Shown here: one piece after another, positions 22,281 through 35,000 of the stretch
How the letters are laid out: each line of letters opens with the position of its first letter
How positions within the stretch are numbered: the first letter of the stretch is position 1
NCBI RefSeq assembly: GCF_907164915.1
Contig: NC_061869.1
Location: forward strand, 15,353,125 to 15,417,124
DNA length: 64,000 nucleotides
From: Impatiens glandulifera
Taxonomy: Eukaryota; Streptophyta; Magnoliopsida; Ericales; Balsaminaceae
Direction: 5' to 3'
The notes under the pieces: model-generated
What the model saw: the letters and a program-made list of their open reading frames with translations, nothing else
What the model was told of the DNA's origin: nothing
Database searches by the model: none
Position numbers and translations under genes: made by a program

Positions 22281-25200
22281 AGTTTTCTTGGATTAAGGTT
22301 TAAGGAACTTAAAACGTATAATTTTAGTCAAATGAACCAAGTAAGTTTCCCGTACTTCTCTTCACCAACTCTTTCTTCATATCATCTTCCACTTCATCCT
22401 TTTTTTTATCATATCGGTAACAAGTAAGTATATTAAATATATTAATCGAATGGATCCATGAATATCTCTACTAAAATAAAATAAATATACGGATATAAAA
22501 AGTGATAGGCATATCTAATTTAAATATTAAATTTTTTATCTCGTATTAGTGAAAATATAAAAATAAGAAAAAAAATTTATAAAATTTAAAAACGTTATAC
22601 ATATTTTTTATAAAATAAAATTAATCCATTATAGAATTTGAATTATCTTTAAAAAGCTCTCGTTCAATATAAATTATCATAGTATCGGATAAAACTCTTT
22701 TTTTTATCTTATTCCGTTGAACAATTTTTAAATGTATTATAGCTGAAATTGATCTTTTTATAGTGACGGTAAAAATTGATGAAGTCAAAACAAGTTGAAT
22801 CAATATAACATTGAGAGCTTCATCGAGTAGATCCACTACGATGTAATTAAATTATCAATTTGATTAATTCCTTTGTCAGTATGGAGCAATTAAATTACCA
22901 ATTTGATTAATTCTTTTATCAGTATATCACTTTCGCCCGAAACAACCATACGAGCAATTTTAATTTATATAAAAGGGATAGAAGCTCTAAAAATTATTCA
23001 CATTTTTTTCTTAAAAAAGAAAAAAAATATAATTGACCGGTTTAGAAACACCTAAAGTTGGAGTGCAGTTGGAATTGAACGAACTTTAAACTAGTATATA
23101 CATGATTAAAAAATATTTCAGAACATTATTTCATTTAAATCAACGTCCCAATAAGATATTGTAGAAAATATGTATTTAAGTAAATTAAAAAAAAAACCGC
23201 TAAAACCCAGCATCGAAAACTGGTCAAACCAAACAGGGTATTATATAACCAAATTTCAAATGAACTGGCGGTGTTTAATTCTAACTTTAAAAAATGATGT
23301 ATAATCTTCTCATAATAAAATTATTATAAACAATAATTACTAATAAAAAATAAATAAAATTTTGAAATATATTAAAAACATAAGTGTTTATCGGATAGAA
23401 TTGGAATCAGAATCTAATTAAGATTAAAAATTGGAAATAGAATTCAAAATAGTTATATTTTTATAATTTTAAATTTCATTTTTTTTAACTTGAAATTGTA
23501 ATTTTAAATTATTATTTTTTATATTTTTTAAATAAAAATATATTATTATTTTATTATTTACAACACATTTAAGGTATTAAATCGATAATTTTTATTTTTG
23601 AATTTAGAGAGTTAAAATGTCGAACTGATATATTTTTTAAATTTATTAAGTTAATCTTTCAAACTAATATTTTTTTTAATTTACGAAGTTAAATGTCGAA
23701 CTAATATTTTGTTTTTTAAATTTAGAAAGTGAAAATGTTGAACTAATATTTATTTTTATCTAATAATTAACATGTCAAATTGATATATTTTTTTCTTTTA
23801 TCTTGATACTTAAACTATCATAATAGGTCAAACAAATCTTTTAATTATAAATAATATATATTTTAATTAATTTTATTTTTTAACATATAAATTAAAATTT
23901 AATTACCATAAAATTTTCAAACATAATAATTGAATTTTAATTCTCAATCCTAATTCCACTCATCCAAAATCTATCATAATAGTGTAGTACACTCTATAAC
24001 CTAAACTTTTAATGATTTAGGATTAGTAATAGTTTATTCTTTATAATTATATATATATATATATATATTCCTATAAATTGAGACCATGTATATAACCTAT
24101 AGTTACTTTGACAATTGTCCGAGATTCTTTGCATTTGTTGGTCGAATCTCTAAATATCTTTGTCATTTTATATTAGTGTTATTTGTATATTTTCAATAAG
24201 AGGTATTAGAGTATATTTTGAGAATGTGTTAACCTAATCTACGTGATGAGGAAGTCTCTAGCTGGTATGTTTTGTACATTTTAACTAATCTAATTAGAGA
24301 ACTTGTGGATGATATTTTGAATATCTGATGGTTCTGTTAAGAGAGGAGACGTGGTGTGTTCGTCAGTTAGCAACTGCACATAAATGAAGAATATGAGTAG
24401 AAAGAAAGATAAATAGATATAAAAGAAAAGGCATAAAACAAAATTTCGCCTATAGCCTAGCGACTTTTGTCAAAATGGAAGACTAGAATTGAGCTGAAAA
24501 TTTATCGGAATGTTTGGTAACTCATTTCTCAATATTTTCAATGGTCGTATTTGGACATTTACTTTATTTTCTTGTGACTTGAAATTTCTTTCAAACTTAA
24601 GTGTTATTATAATTGTTTTGGAAAAAAAAAATTTGTGTTATTTTGGGTTATGCCATTTTGTGATTGTGTGTTATTAAAAGTTAATGTACTTTAATTTTAT
24701 ACCTAATGTCTTATTAGAGTGGGGTTTGATTTGAACTAATTTTGTTAGGTTTTGTTTTTTAGTTTGTGTTGAGGCTGGTTTGTCTTGAATTTGAATTTCT
24801 AAAAGTGGAGATATGTAATTTCTATAAGAGATATGATACTGGCCAATGTAGATAATTGTTGTTGATGTGACTAATATAAACGCGAGTAAACTGAAAACGG
24901 GAGAAGCTAAAAGATGTAGTGTGGTTAATCTATGTTATAAATTGTAGAAGATAGTGCATGCAACATGCAAATATTTTTTAGTTAGAGTTGATGACTTTAA
25001 AGTTTATGTGCAATAGAGTTGTTAATTGGTATGTGTGTACAAACATTAAATTTTGATTTACATAAAACCTTGTGAATATATCTTTTTTGAAAAACTCTAT
25101 CATATTACAACTGTAAAATGTCAAGTGGGTGTTGTTAACACCTTGAAGGTCAACCCTTTTTTTTTCTTTTAAATATGAGTTGAGGGTGTGTATTCTTGAT

Positions 25201-26250
25201 TTGCTAGATTATTTCTTTTATGCAATATTTAATTAAAAGAACGTGGATAACAAAAGTCATGGATCTTTACTTCAAATAAAATTAAACATTATTCTACTCG
25301 TTTCTCATTTATCATGTCACTAATTTAATTAACTAAAATATTAAAAAAAAAATATTTTAAAATTTTTAAGTTTGTTTTATATATATATATATATATATCA
25401 ATATAAATTTTAATTTTTTTTTATCAAAAATAATCATTTCCACTCTTACCAAAAGTATCATTCTTTTATACAAAGATAAGGTGCAATGATAAAATGTATT
25501 AACTTATTTTTTTTTTTTGGTATCTTTATTATTTTTTGTACCTCAATTTATTCTATTCTTTACCACATTTATTCTAATTTTTTTATATTTAAAATACAAT
25601 ACTTAAACAACAATAATAACACATTCAACATCATTTCCCAAGTAGCATAATCATAAGATAAATATTTTATAGAAACGCATGCCCATTTATATTTCTTAAT
25701 GTCGAGATAATATTTTTTTTCTTTTTTAGTTGATAATTAATATTAGAATTAAGTGATATATCAACTTACCTAATTTAAATCTATCCCATTTATACCCTTT
25801 CCATATTTAAAATAATTTTGTACTCATCTAAACTTAACATATTCCTTATTTTTATATTTTAAGAATAATTAGTCAATAAAATATGATAAATGGAAAACAA
25901 TTAAAATCAATGGGCGAACAAAAAAGAGTTACAAATAGTTGCACTTTGTTTCCTAGTTTGTTTTGCATTTTTTTTTTTAAATCAATTTTTTATTGTCCTT
26001 TTATTAATATGAAAATTATTTTAAAAAATCTTTCATTTGGTAGTTAATTACTTGGTAGAGGGTAATGATAATATTAAATAGAGTATTCATGATTGTATAT
26101 TAATTTTCATTTCCTTTTCTGGATAACAACCATATTATTAATGCTTAATGATATTCTGGTTAACAACAATAAATATATATACTAATAATATTCTTGGTAA
26201 AATGCATATTAGTAAAGAAATCCAAAAAATGAAATATATGTCTTAATTGA
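22281..26250. other. AT-rich intergenic DNA
   Basis: No gene or structurally clear element. There are (AT)n runs at about 24047-24069 and 25378-25399. A few short open frames have no recognisable motif. Nothing else is supported. Confidence 0.55.
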
Positions 26251-26268
26251 CCACCACCCCCATGTTCA

Positions 26269-26276
26269 TATAAATA
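26269..26276 (+). promoter_or_regulatory. TATA box of the 26.4 kb DEFL gene
   Basis: TATAAATA lies ~80 bp upstream of the ATG and is preceded by a short C-rich stretch (CCACCACCCCC), good spacing for a plant core promoter. Confidence 0.65.
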
Positions 26277-26351
26277 ACATGATAAGCTACCTCATCATTT
26301 GGACATTCACAGAATCAGCATAGCCACTACTATCTTAAGAAGATCAATATT

Positions 26352-26697
26352 ATGGGCAAGGTTCAAGTAGGAATAACATTTTTCCTCATTCTTTTCATCA
26401 CCATGTCTGGTACTCCACTCTTTCTCAGATTCAATTAAAATCTCGTTTGTTTTCTACTTGGTTGCGTACTAATGTTGTATGGTATTCATGTTCTTGTTAA
26501 ATTTATGGGGTCAAATTTTGGTGTTAGATGCATCTTTTCCATGTGCGACAAGAGGAGATTGCTGGAGAGTTTGTGATGGGGCATTTCCTGAATGTGTTAA
26601 AGGAAGATGTGAATGCTATGGCGCCAAATTCACTAACTTAGATGGCAGAAAGAATGTAAGAAAACTTGGATGGGCACTTGATAAGAATTATAAATAA
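26352..26697 (+). CDS. Defensin-like secreted cysteine-rich peptide
   Basis: Two exons: 26352-26409 and 26528-26697, with a phase-1 GT-AG intron of 118 bp. The predicted protein is 75 residues. Exon 1 encodes a signal peptide (MGKVQVG, then the hydrophobic TFFLILFITM). Exon 2 starts DASFPC and has six cysteines spaced C-x5-C-x3-C-x6-C-x4-C-x-C, the spacing common in plant DEFL/NCR-type peptides. It ends in a basic tail after the last cysteine. A TATA box lies at proper distance. It shares the gene plan but not the cysteine spacing or tail of the other two DEFL genes, so it is a different subfamily. Such peptides are secreted and act in defence or cell signalling (family knowledge); the role here is unknown. 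Confidence 0.85.
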
Positions 26698-26759
26698 GGC
26701 AAGCTCTAATTTGAAGGAAATTAAATTTTAATGCTGTTTTGAAAAAGTGCCAATATAAT

Positions 26760-27545
26760 AAAATGGATAATATAGAAATTATAGTGTTTAAAGAGTATTA
26801 AAATGAATTTGTGTTATTTCTAATAAGTAGGTTATTAAACTAAAACTTTAAAATGCATGTTAACAACATTTTTAGACACACAAAATAAGTTAAATTGAGC
26901 GTCATATAAAGATGTATTAATACTGTATACACATTTTGTGGTAAACATATATTTTAACAAAAAAAAATGTTCACTTTAATTTTATATAAAAAAGAATGCA
27001 ATGTTTGAGATTTGTGAAAATATTCAAGTGATACAAAATTATTTGTGAAAATATTCAAGTGATACAAAATTAACTGGTAAGATACCTACGTTTACAGGAA
27101 ATTAAATTGTTCTTACATAATTACCAATTATAAAATAATTCATCAAAGTTACTTCTTTTCTCCATCTCTAAAATAAAGTTGCAGAGAGGTTGAAAACACA
27201 TTTTTTCTTGGCACTTCGATGACTTTTTTAGCACTTGAGTGTCATATTTTTTTTAATTACTTAGATTTGAGTTGATGTTATATTTTGTTTGATGTGACAT
27301 CTTATTTAGTTGGATCAAGTTTTTTTATTTAGAATTTTTTTTATCCGAATAATTCTCATAATCTTCGATGAATCGTTTACTGTTTATATCCTCAAAGTTT
27401 TATAAAATATTTAATTTAGTAAAAGAGAATATATTTATATAAAGAGAAAATATAATATAGTATATATATATATATATATATAATTAGAAGAAAACATAAA
27501 AAAGAAATTAGTTATTAGTAATTGTTTCTTCGTATAGGTAAATTG

Positions 27546-27595
<50 letters not shown>

Positions 27596-28030
27596 TAAAT
27601 ATATGGAAAAAAATTATGAAACAAATTTGTATTAATCAAATATTTTTATATACATATAAACATGAATTTGTTATATTTTTTTTTATTTTTTTTTATAATT
27701 TTATTATTTTAATATTAGATAATAATTTTTTTAATGTAAATTTAGTGGTGTTTTTTTGAATTAATAGTCATATAAATTATATATATATATAATATAAATA
27801 GTGGGGAAAATTTGTATGAGGAAAAATATATTTATATAAAATTAATTATGAAAGATATGAAAGATAACTAATTATATTATTGATTTAAACTATTGAAAAC
27901 AAAATAAAAAAATTTAAATTAAATAGATTATTTAATATGAAATTTTTTATAAATTTAAAAGACCATATATAAAAATGGAAAGACAATAGTTTAAGATGTC
28001 ATATATTATTAAATTAAGGAGTGATAGAGC
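26760..28030. other. AT-rich intergenic DNA with short tandem repeats
   Basis: A 32 bp unit (TTTGTGAAAATATTCAAGTG and following bases) is duplicated in tandem at about 27011-27071. (AT)n arrays lie at about 27460-27482 and 27552-27590. No gene seen. Confidence 0.6.
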
Positions 28031-28034
28031 GAGA

Positions 28035-28162
28035 GAATTTGGTGAGGGAATGACTTGTCATCACTTCATTGGTTGGAAAATGTAAAAGTGAGAGGAAAGA
28101 GAGAAAAGAGAGAAATTATTCGATTTTTTCATATTATGTCACGTCATTCCCTCACCAAATTC
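28035..28162. mobile_element. Small inverted-repeat element (MITE-like, ~128 bp)
   Basis: GAATTTGGTGAGGGAATGAC at 28035-28054 is the perfect 20 bp inverted repeat of 28143-28162, separated by an 88 bp loop. The GGTGAGGGAAT motif is repeated once more just outside the right arm. No target duplication could be fixed. Confidence 0.6.
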
Positions 28163-28176
28163 CCTCACCTAATCAT

Positions 28177-28258
28177 TTCTCTATTAAATTATATATTAAT
28201 AAAAAACAACTTTCATATATTATTAAATTATATATTAATAAAAAACAACTTTCATCAA
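28177..28258 (+). repeat. Tandem duplication of ~39 bp
   Basis: ATTAAATTATATATTAATAA plus AAAACAACTTTCAT occurs twice back to back with almost no change. Confidence 0.85.
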
Positions 28259-28417
28259 ACGAAATTAATGTAAAATAAAAAAAAGAAACTAAATCTTGTC
28301 CTTTTCGTCCTAGTAACCATCTAACTACAATAATAAGTTGGAGGATTAAATTATTAAATATTATCAATATCTTCAAGCCCTTCACGGAAGATTGACTTCA
28401 ATCTTATGTTTATTAAA

Positions 28418-28866
28418 AACAATCCCGCCTTGGTCATCTCTAGCATCATAGAGAGAGAAAACTCTAGTAGTGTCAATGGAAACCATCTCCACTTTCACCG
28501 GCCAGCTCTATCCAAAATCCGTCTCATACAACTCAAAATGCGGCAACCCACCAATGCCATACAAATTTTGGACCGACAAAGGCTAAATCTGCATAAGATA
28601 ACCATGCATCAGATAACCAGTTCTCTACCCCCTTTACAACTTCTTTAGCCAATCTTAAAATCGCCTCTAGAATCGCAGCCGACGCCATCGTCATCGCCAA
28701 ACCTTCTTCCCCTTTTAAAGATGCAACTTTTATCGTTGCTATTTGAAACTTTACGCAGTTTCCAATGTAATTGGCCAGAATCGGAGGATCCAATTGTGCT
28801 CAACAATCCATAGGGACTCCGAGTTGAATATTCTCGGTTGTAATATTTCCCTCATCTTCTTTAACC
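28418..28866 (-). pseudogene. BAHD acyltransferase C-terminal pseudogene
   Basis: On the minus strand the remnant reads GVPMDC, then a TGA where family members often have Arg, then AQLDPPILANYIGNC, KGEEGLAM, VVKGVENWL, a frame break, ELYETDFG, a TAG where the Trp of the DFGWG motif belongs, then PVKVEMVSID. This is the C-terminal portion of a BAHD (HXXXD/DFGWG) acyl-CoA-dependent acyltransferase, probably of the anthocyanin/flavonoid malonyltransferase type. The N-terminal half with HXXXD is absent. Two in-frame stops and a frameshift near 28540 make it non-functional. No element ends were seen around it, so it may be a degraded local gene or an old insertion. Confidence 0.8.
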
Positions 28867-29372
28867 AGACAAATTTTTTTTTTTAAAAAAGAGTAAGAGA
28901 GAGGAAGGAGAAAATAACAGTTTTGATTACTCCGAAATAATTCCATTAAGCTTCCTTGTTCTTGTAAAATATTTTTTAGATGGTGTGCTTTAAGCCGCCT
29001 AAGTCTTCAGTGTTCTCTCCTTACTTTGACTCTTGTACTTTTTATTTTTTGATCATGTCTTTTTTTAAGTTTCTCTATACTAATCTTTTTTCTGGTCTCA
29101 CGAATTAGATTTGAATCAATATCTTCTCTAGGCTACTTTCATTTTAGCATCCCGAAAATTTCAAAATAAGAGGTTGATTATCAAGACACTAAATAACATA
29201 CAATTTGATGAATTAATTTCAAGATATAAGGTCAATCTCAATCAAGTCATATGAGCCCCCAACTATTTTATTTAGAAAGAAAGGTAATCGTGGTTGTTGC
29301 AATTGGACTTTGTTGATCTAAGATTATTTATAAGTTGAAGATATATTTGGGTGGAGAAAATATAAAAGTCTG

Positions 29373-29739
29373 GTTTAATTGAGAGGTTTTATAATAAATA
29401 TTTAATGTTAAATTAATAAGAATTCATATTTTTGTAGGTTTATAATTAATATTTTATTATACGTTTTTGTTAGAGGTTTTATAATTAATAGCTGATGTAA
29501 ATTTATTTAATTAGAAATCTGAATTAATATTAATATAATTTAATTAAGAAAAATAGATAGGAGAGAAAGTAACTATAAATTATAGTTTGATGTGAATTTT
29601 TATTGTTAATTTAATAAATAGTTTAATTGAGAGATTTTATAATTAATATTTAATGTTAAATTAATAAGAATTTATATTGTTGTATGTTTTATAATTAATA
29701 TTTTATTATACTTTTTTGTTAGAGGTTTTATAATTAATA
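29373..29739 (+). repeat. Direct repeat of ~118 bp, two copies
   Basis: 29373-29490 and 29621-29739 are near-identical; both begin GTTTAATTGAGAG and end TTAGAGGTTTTATAATTAAT. They are separated by ~130 bp. Each copy also contains the TTTATAATTAATATTTTATT motif, so this is a simple local duplication of AT-rich DNA. Confidence 0.8.
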
Positions 29740-29986
29740 ATTAAATATTTATTAATATATGATGAGTTTGTATATAAACCTTTATATTAATACATTAAGC
29801 ATTATTATATATATTGATATTATTAAATATAAAAATAAATATGTTATGTAATATTATATATTTTAATATAAAAATTATTAATAAAAAAATATTTTATATT
29901 ATTAGTGTGAAAAAAAATATAAATACCTATATGGTAAAGAGAGAAAAAAAATATTGATATATATATATATATATATTAGGAAAGAA

Positions 29987-29989
<3 letters not shown>

Positions 29990-30041
<52 letters not shown>
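29990..30041. repeat. (AT)n microsatellite
   Basis: About 26 AT units, followed by a short GA run. Confidence 0.95.
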
Positions 30042-30043
<2 letters not shown>

Positions 30044-31027
30044 GAGAGAGAGAAACTAATTAAGATAAATAAATTAGGAAAGAGAAATTATCTGATTTGT
30101 GGATAATTGTGGAAAGAGCGTGTAATACAACTTCAACATTTTAAATTAAGCGTTATTAGTTATTAGATATATATATAATTTAACTTTAAATGTATACATC
30201 TAAATATCTCCAAAATTTATATAAAGGAAAGCCAATTAATTACAATCACAAAAAAGGAAAGGAATCACAAAATTAATTAGGTTGGTGTAATTTGATAATT
30301 TGGTTGATTGTTAGAGCCTCTAAATATTAAATTACATTTATAACCAAATTATATAAATTAAAATTTCACCTTTCTAATTAAAATTAAAATTTATTTTAAT
30401 TTTAAGGTTATAATAATTGATTTATTTTATATCATTAATTATTTTATATTAAACGGTGCAAACTCGAGATCTCATTAAATAGTTCAAAGTCTTGTAAGAA
30501 TAGATCAAAGATTTAAAAGTTGGTTGGATTCTCATTTAAAACGAATTATTCAGTGTCGTTCTACTGCGCTATGTTTTATCTTTGATATAAGAGTCCCGAA
30601 ACATCTCTGCACCAGTATTGAAAGTGAAAAATATCATAATTATTAAGTGTCTTTCTAATTTTCTATATTAAAAAAATAAAATTGAAACTTTGTTTTAGGT
30701 TAGAATACTTCTTTAAAGAAAGGTTTTCAATTTATTATAAATTTTCAGTTTCTTGAAAATCTTCTAATCAAATGGCCTTCTTGTGTAAGAGTGGATTTTT
30801 ATGTCATTGCACCTGAAGTGACTCCCTCTAGAAGATATTGTCCTACACATAAGTCCTACAATATGAATACTAAGAATTAGTTTATCAAATTCAGGCCGGT
30901 AGCGTGAGTATACTTGATGGGGTTCCATACAATATAGACTTATGTTAGCATTATGAAAACATGGGACATTGAGAGGATTGTTGTGGTTTGTCTTAGAACG
31001 GATATAGTATTACATATCTTGTCTTCA

Positions 31028-31031
<4 letters not shown>

Positions 31032-31078
<47 letters not shown>

Positions 31079-31088
31079 TAAATAAATG
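31032..31088. repeat. (AT)n and (AAAT)n microsatellite
   Basis: About 18 AT units followed by five AAAT units, inside the left LTR-like block; the right block has only a short AT run here. Confidence 0.9.
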
Positions 31089-31289
31089 ATGTTACAAATA
31101 AATTAAATAAAGTACAATATACAATGAACGAAATCACTATAATACGAAATTGATTAGAAAATTGTGTTTAACACATTTTCCTTAAAATAGTTCCACTTAG
31201 GGTTGAGTAACAGGTAAACCCAACCCGTATTACCCAACCCATATTTAACCCAAATTAAATAAACCCAACCCAATTATTTTTTTTCCATT

Positions 31290-32076
31290 TAACATGTATT
31301 TGACTCATTTAACACATTTTTATCTATCTAACACGTTTTGACATGTTTAACACGTTTTTGACATGTTTAATACGTTTTTGACATGTTTAATACGTTTTTG
31401 ACATGTTTAACACGTTTTTAACATGTTTAACACGTTTTTAACATGTTTAACACGTTTTTAACATTTTAACACATTTTCTATGTTTTTGATATGTTTTGTC
31501 ACGTTTAACACGTTTTTGACATGTTTAACACGTTTCTCACATTTTTGACACGCTTAACACATTTTCCACATTTTTGGCACGTTTAACACGTTTTTCATGT
31601 TTTTGGCATGTTTAACACGTTTAACACGTTTTGACATGTTTGACACATTTATCAAGATTATGACACTTTTAATATATTTTTCACACGTTTAACGTGCTAA
31701 AACGTGATATACGTGTTAAACATGCCAAAAATGTGAAAAATATGTTAAACATGCCAAAAATGTGTTAAAACTTATAAAAACGTGTTAAAATGCAAAAAAA
31801 TATGATAAACATGTCAAAAATATGTTAGATGTGCAAAAACGTATTAAACGTGTTATAATGTTAAAAAACATGTTAAACGTGCCAAAAACCTAACAACGTG
31901 CCAAAAATATGTTAAACGCACCAAAATGTGTTACATATACTAAAAATTTGTTAAATAAGCCAAAAGCATGTTAAACGTGTTCAACATGTCTAAAACGTGT
32001 TATATATGCCAAAAATGTGAAAACGTGTTAAACATGTGAAAAACGTGTAAATGTGTTAAACATGTCAAAACATGTT
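31290..32076. repeat. Palindromic ~20 bp minisatellite, left part
   Basis: Degenerate units of about 20 bp, TTTAACACGTTTTTGACATG, run in one orientation to about 31690. They then reverse to the complement (AACATGCCAAAAACGTG type) up to the LINE insertion. The switch lies near TTTAACGTGCTAAAACGTG. Many units contain ACATGT or CACGT cores. Confidence 0.9.
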
Positions 32077-35000
32077 TTTTTGGGAAAACAATTTAGTGTC
32101 ATTTCATTAAAAAAACCCAAAAGAGAGAAAAAATACAAAAGTTTAAGATCAGATCTAGACAATTTCTAGATTTGATAATGAAATAATAATTGAATTACAG
32201 ACAAAAACAACAATCAATTAGCGCCTACAGTGTTTTTACTTTTATTCTACTTGTGACATTCTCAAACGAAATATCCCATATCTGGTAGAGCTTTCTATTC
32301 TCTTCATTTCTTTCGATTCCTCTCCAGGATTGAATGAGTGAATTTCCATCTGAAGTTATATCTCTCCAAATATCTTCAGCGGTTCTACTTCTTCCACTGT
32401 GAGTTTTTGAATTTTTTCTTGCCAAATATTGTAGATTACTGCTCCAAAGTAGTATTTCAATATACTTACATAGAAGGATCTTCCTTTTGCTTTATTCTTC
32501 ATCCACTCTTGGATTTCTTCCCATATTCCTGGAAAGTTGATGATGTTCATGTTTGAAGCATACATCCTCCATATTTGTATTAAAAAAAGCATTCCCCAAA
32601 TAAATGGTTTATGTTTTCCTCAACTCCCGAACATAGGACACAGTTGATAACAGGAATGTTTATGTATTTTTGAATTCTGTCTTTTGTTGTCAACATTTTC
32701 CTGTATACCAGTCAGAGAATAAATTGGTGACGAGAAATAATCTTTGGAGACCATACCACATTATGCCAATCTACCTCCCGTCCTCTTGTTCTAACCATTT
32801 TCCATGCCTTTCCTATAATAAACTTCTCATTGTTTTCTGTTTTCCAGCATATTTCATCATTACTTTCATTGAGTTACTTCTGCCTCATTAGGTTTAGGAT
32901 TCTATCACTTTCTGGAATACGCCTCAAAAGTGAATCACATTTACCTTCATAGACGTCTCTAAATGAGTACTTGATATATTCTCTTCTAACTCTGTTTACT
33001 TGCATTTCTTCTTTGAATATAATAGAAATATTATCCATCCAAGGATCATGCCAGAATAGTACCCCTCTTCCATTTCTAATTGTGGTTTTCACCATTTGAA
33101 AGACATCTTTTCTTGTTTTTAGGATTTTTTTTCAATGACCATGTCATTCTTTAATTGATGCTTCGTGTCCAGATACTCTTCTCTTCTTTTCATTTGACCC
33201 ATAGGAAGTCCGCTTTTTGCTCCAACTCCCATAAGCTCTTGATGGTGAGGGCTTTGTTCCATTCAACACAACTTTTTATTCCTAGTTCGTCGTCTTCTAT
33301 GGGAGTGCAAATATCCTCTCATTTGACTTTTTTTCCTCATATGCCTTGTGTTCCCCATATGTAATCTCTCATGATTCTATCGAGTTCAGCCATTACTTTC
33401 TTTGGAATGACTATCTGTTGTCCCCAGTAGTCAATAATTCCAAAGATGACTCTTTTAACGAGCTCGATTCTACATGCATAAGACAGTTTTTTCGTAAACC
33501 AACCCAAGACAGAATTTCTAACCTTTTATACCAGTTGTCTGAAGTGATTGTATCAGAGTTGTTTTGATGACATGGGTACTCCAAGGTATTTCACTAGTAG
33601 TTCACCTTCCTTGATTCCCATAATATTGAATATGTTTTCTTCCCTTTCTTCATTAACCCCTCCATAGAAAGCCTGACTTTTGTCCTCATTGATATATAAA
33701 CCTGTAATACTTGAAAAGATCGTTAGAGCTTCTTTGATTATACTAACAGATTCAACATCCTCATAAGACACAAAAAGTAGATCATCTGCAAAACATAATT
33801 GGGTTATTACTTTTTCTTTGCAGTACGGGTGAAATTTGAAATGATGATTTCTTAGAAGCATTTTTAAAATACAGTCAAGAATTTCCATTATTAAGACGAA
33901 TAGGTAAGGAGATATAGGGTATCCTTGCCTTACTCCCCTTTAACCCTTGAAAAAGTCTTCATGAATACCATTCACGCTCACAACAAAGTGAGGAGTGGAA
34001 ACACATTGCATAATCCAATCAATGAAAATAATTGGAAAACCTGCAGCAAGGAGGAATTCGTGGATTAATCCTCATCTGATCGAGTCAAAAAAAAATTTAA
34101 TGTCAATTTTGAAAGCACACGTGGCGATATGTTTTTCTTGCCACATCCATTCAATAAGCTCTGCATGTGTTGGATGTTATGGGAAATAGAGCGTTTAGGA
34201 ATAAATGATGATTGCCCTAATCCTACAAGCTTATAAATAACTATTTTCAAACGTTGTGAAATAATTTTAAAAATAATTTTGTAAATAACATTGCAGCATG
34301 AAATAGGACGAAAGTCCTGAATTTTTTCCAGAATTGAACTCTTAGGAGTCAAATTCAACACTATGACGTTCCATTGCTTCAACATTTTCATGTTTTGGAA
34401 GAATTCCAAAATCTCTTCGCTTACATCTTTACCCACGATTTCCCAGTTTTCTTTGAAGAAGTTCGCGTTGAAACCATCTGGCCTTGGGCTTTTATCCCCA
34501 TTCATCGAAAACATAACTTTTTTGACTTCTTCCACACTGACTCTTGTAATCAATTGGTTACCACTTTCTTCACTAACTTTCCTTTGCACAATCTATTGAA
34601 GAAATCTTCGGTTGTCCTCTATTATTGTGCTCATTTCTATTCCAATCAACTCTTTGTAGAAACTTATTGCTTCCTCATGAACTGCCTTTTGTCCCTATAA
34701 AACATCTCCATTTGAGTTTGTGAGCCTTAGGACCTGATTTTTGAAATTATTTGATGAACATTTTTTATAGAAGAAAGAAGTATTCTTGTCTTCTAATGAA
34801 AAAACTTTCCTCTTTAGAACAGAGGTCTCTGAATCGCGTAAGAGCCTCTTTTTCCTCTTCTCTATTATAAGGTAGATTTGAGGCTCTTAGTGCTTTGCTT
34901 TGTATTTCCTCTAGTTTCGTTCTGGCTTCCTCCACTCATTTAGAAATCCCACTATATTTTTTCCGGTCTAACTTATTCAACTTCCCTTTCAGTAATCTTA

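Larger units (their letters stand above)
28880..30985. other. AT-rich intergenic DNA with repeats
   Basis: No gene recognised. It holds the duplicated block and the AT microsatellite listed separately. The stretch 30480-30985 is less AT-rich but has no recognisable motif. Confidence 0.5.

Noticed and set aside
22621..22836. 71-codon minus-strand frame in intergenic DNA
   Set aside because: No motif, no splice context and no homologue recognised; compatible with chance in AT-rich DNA.
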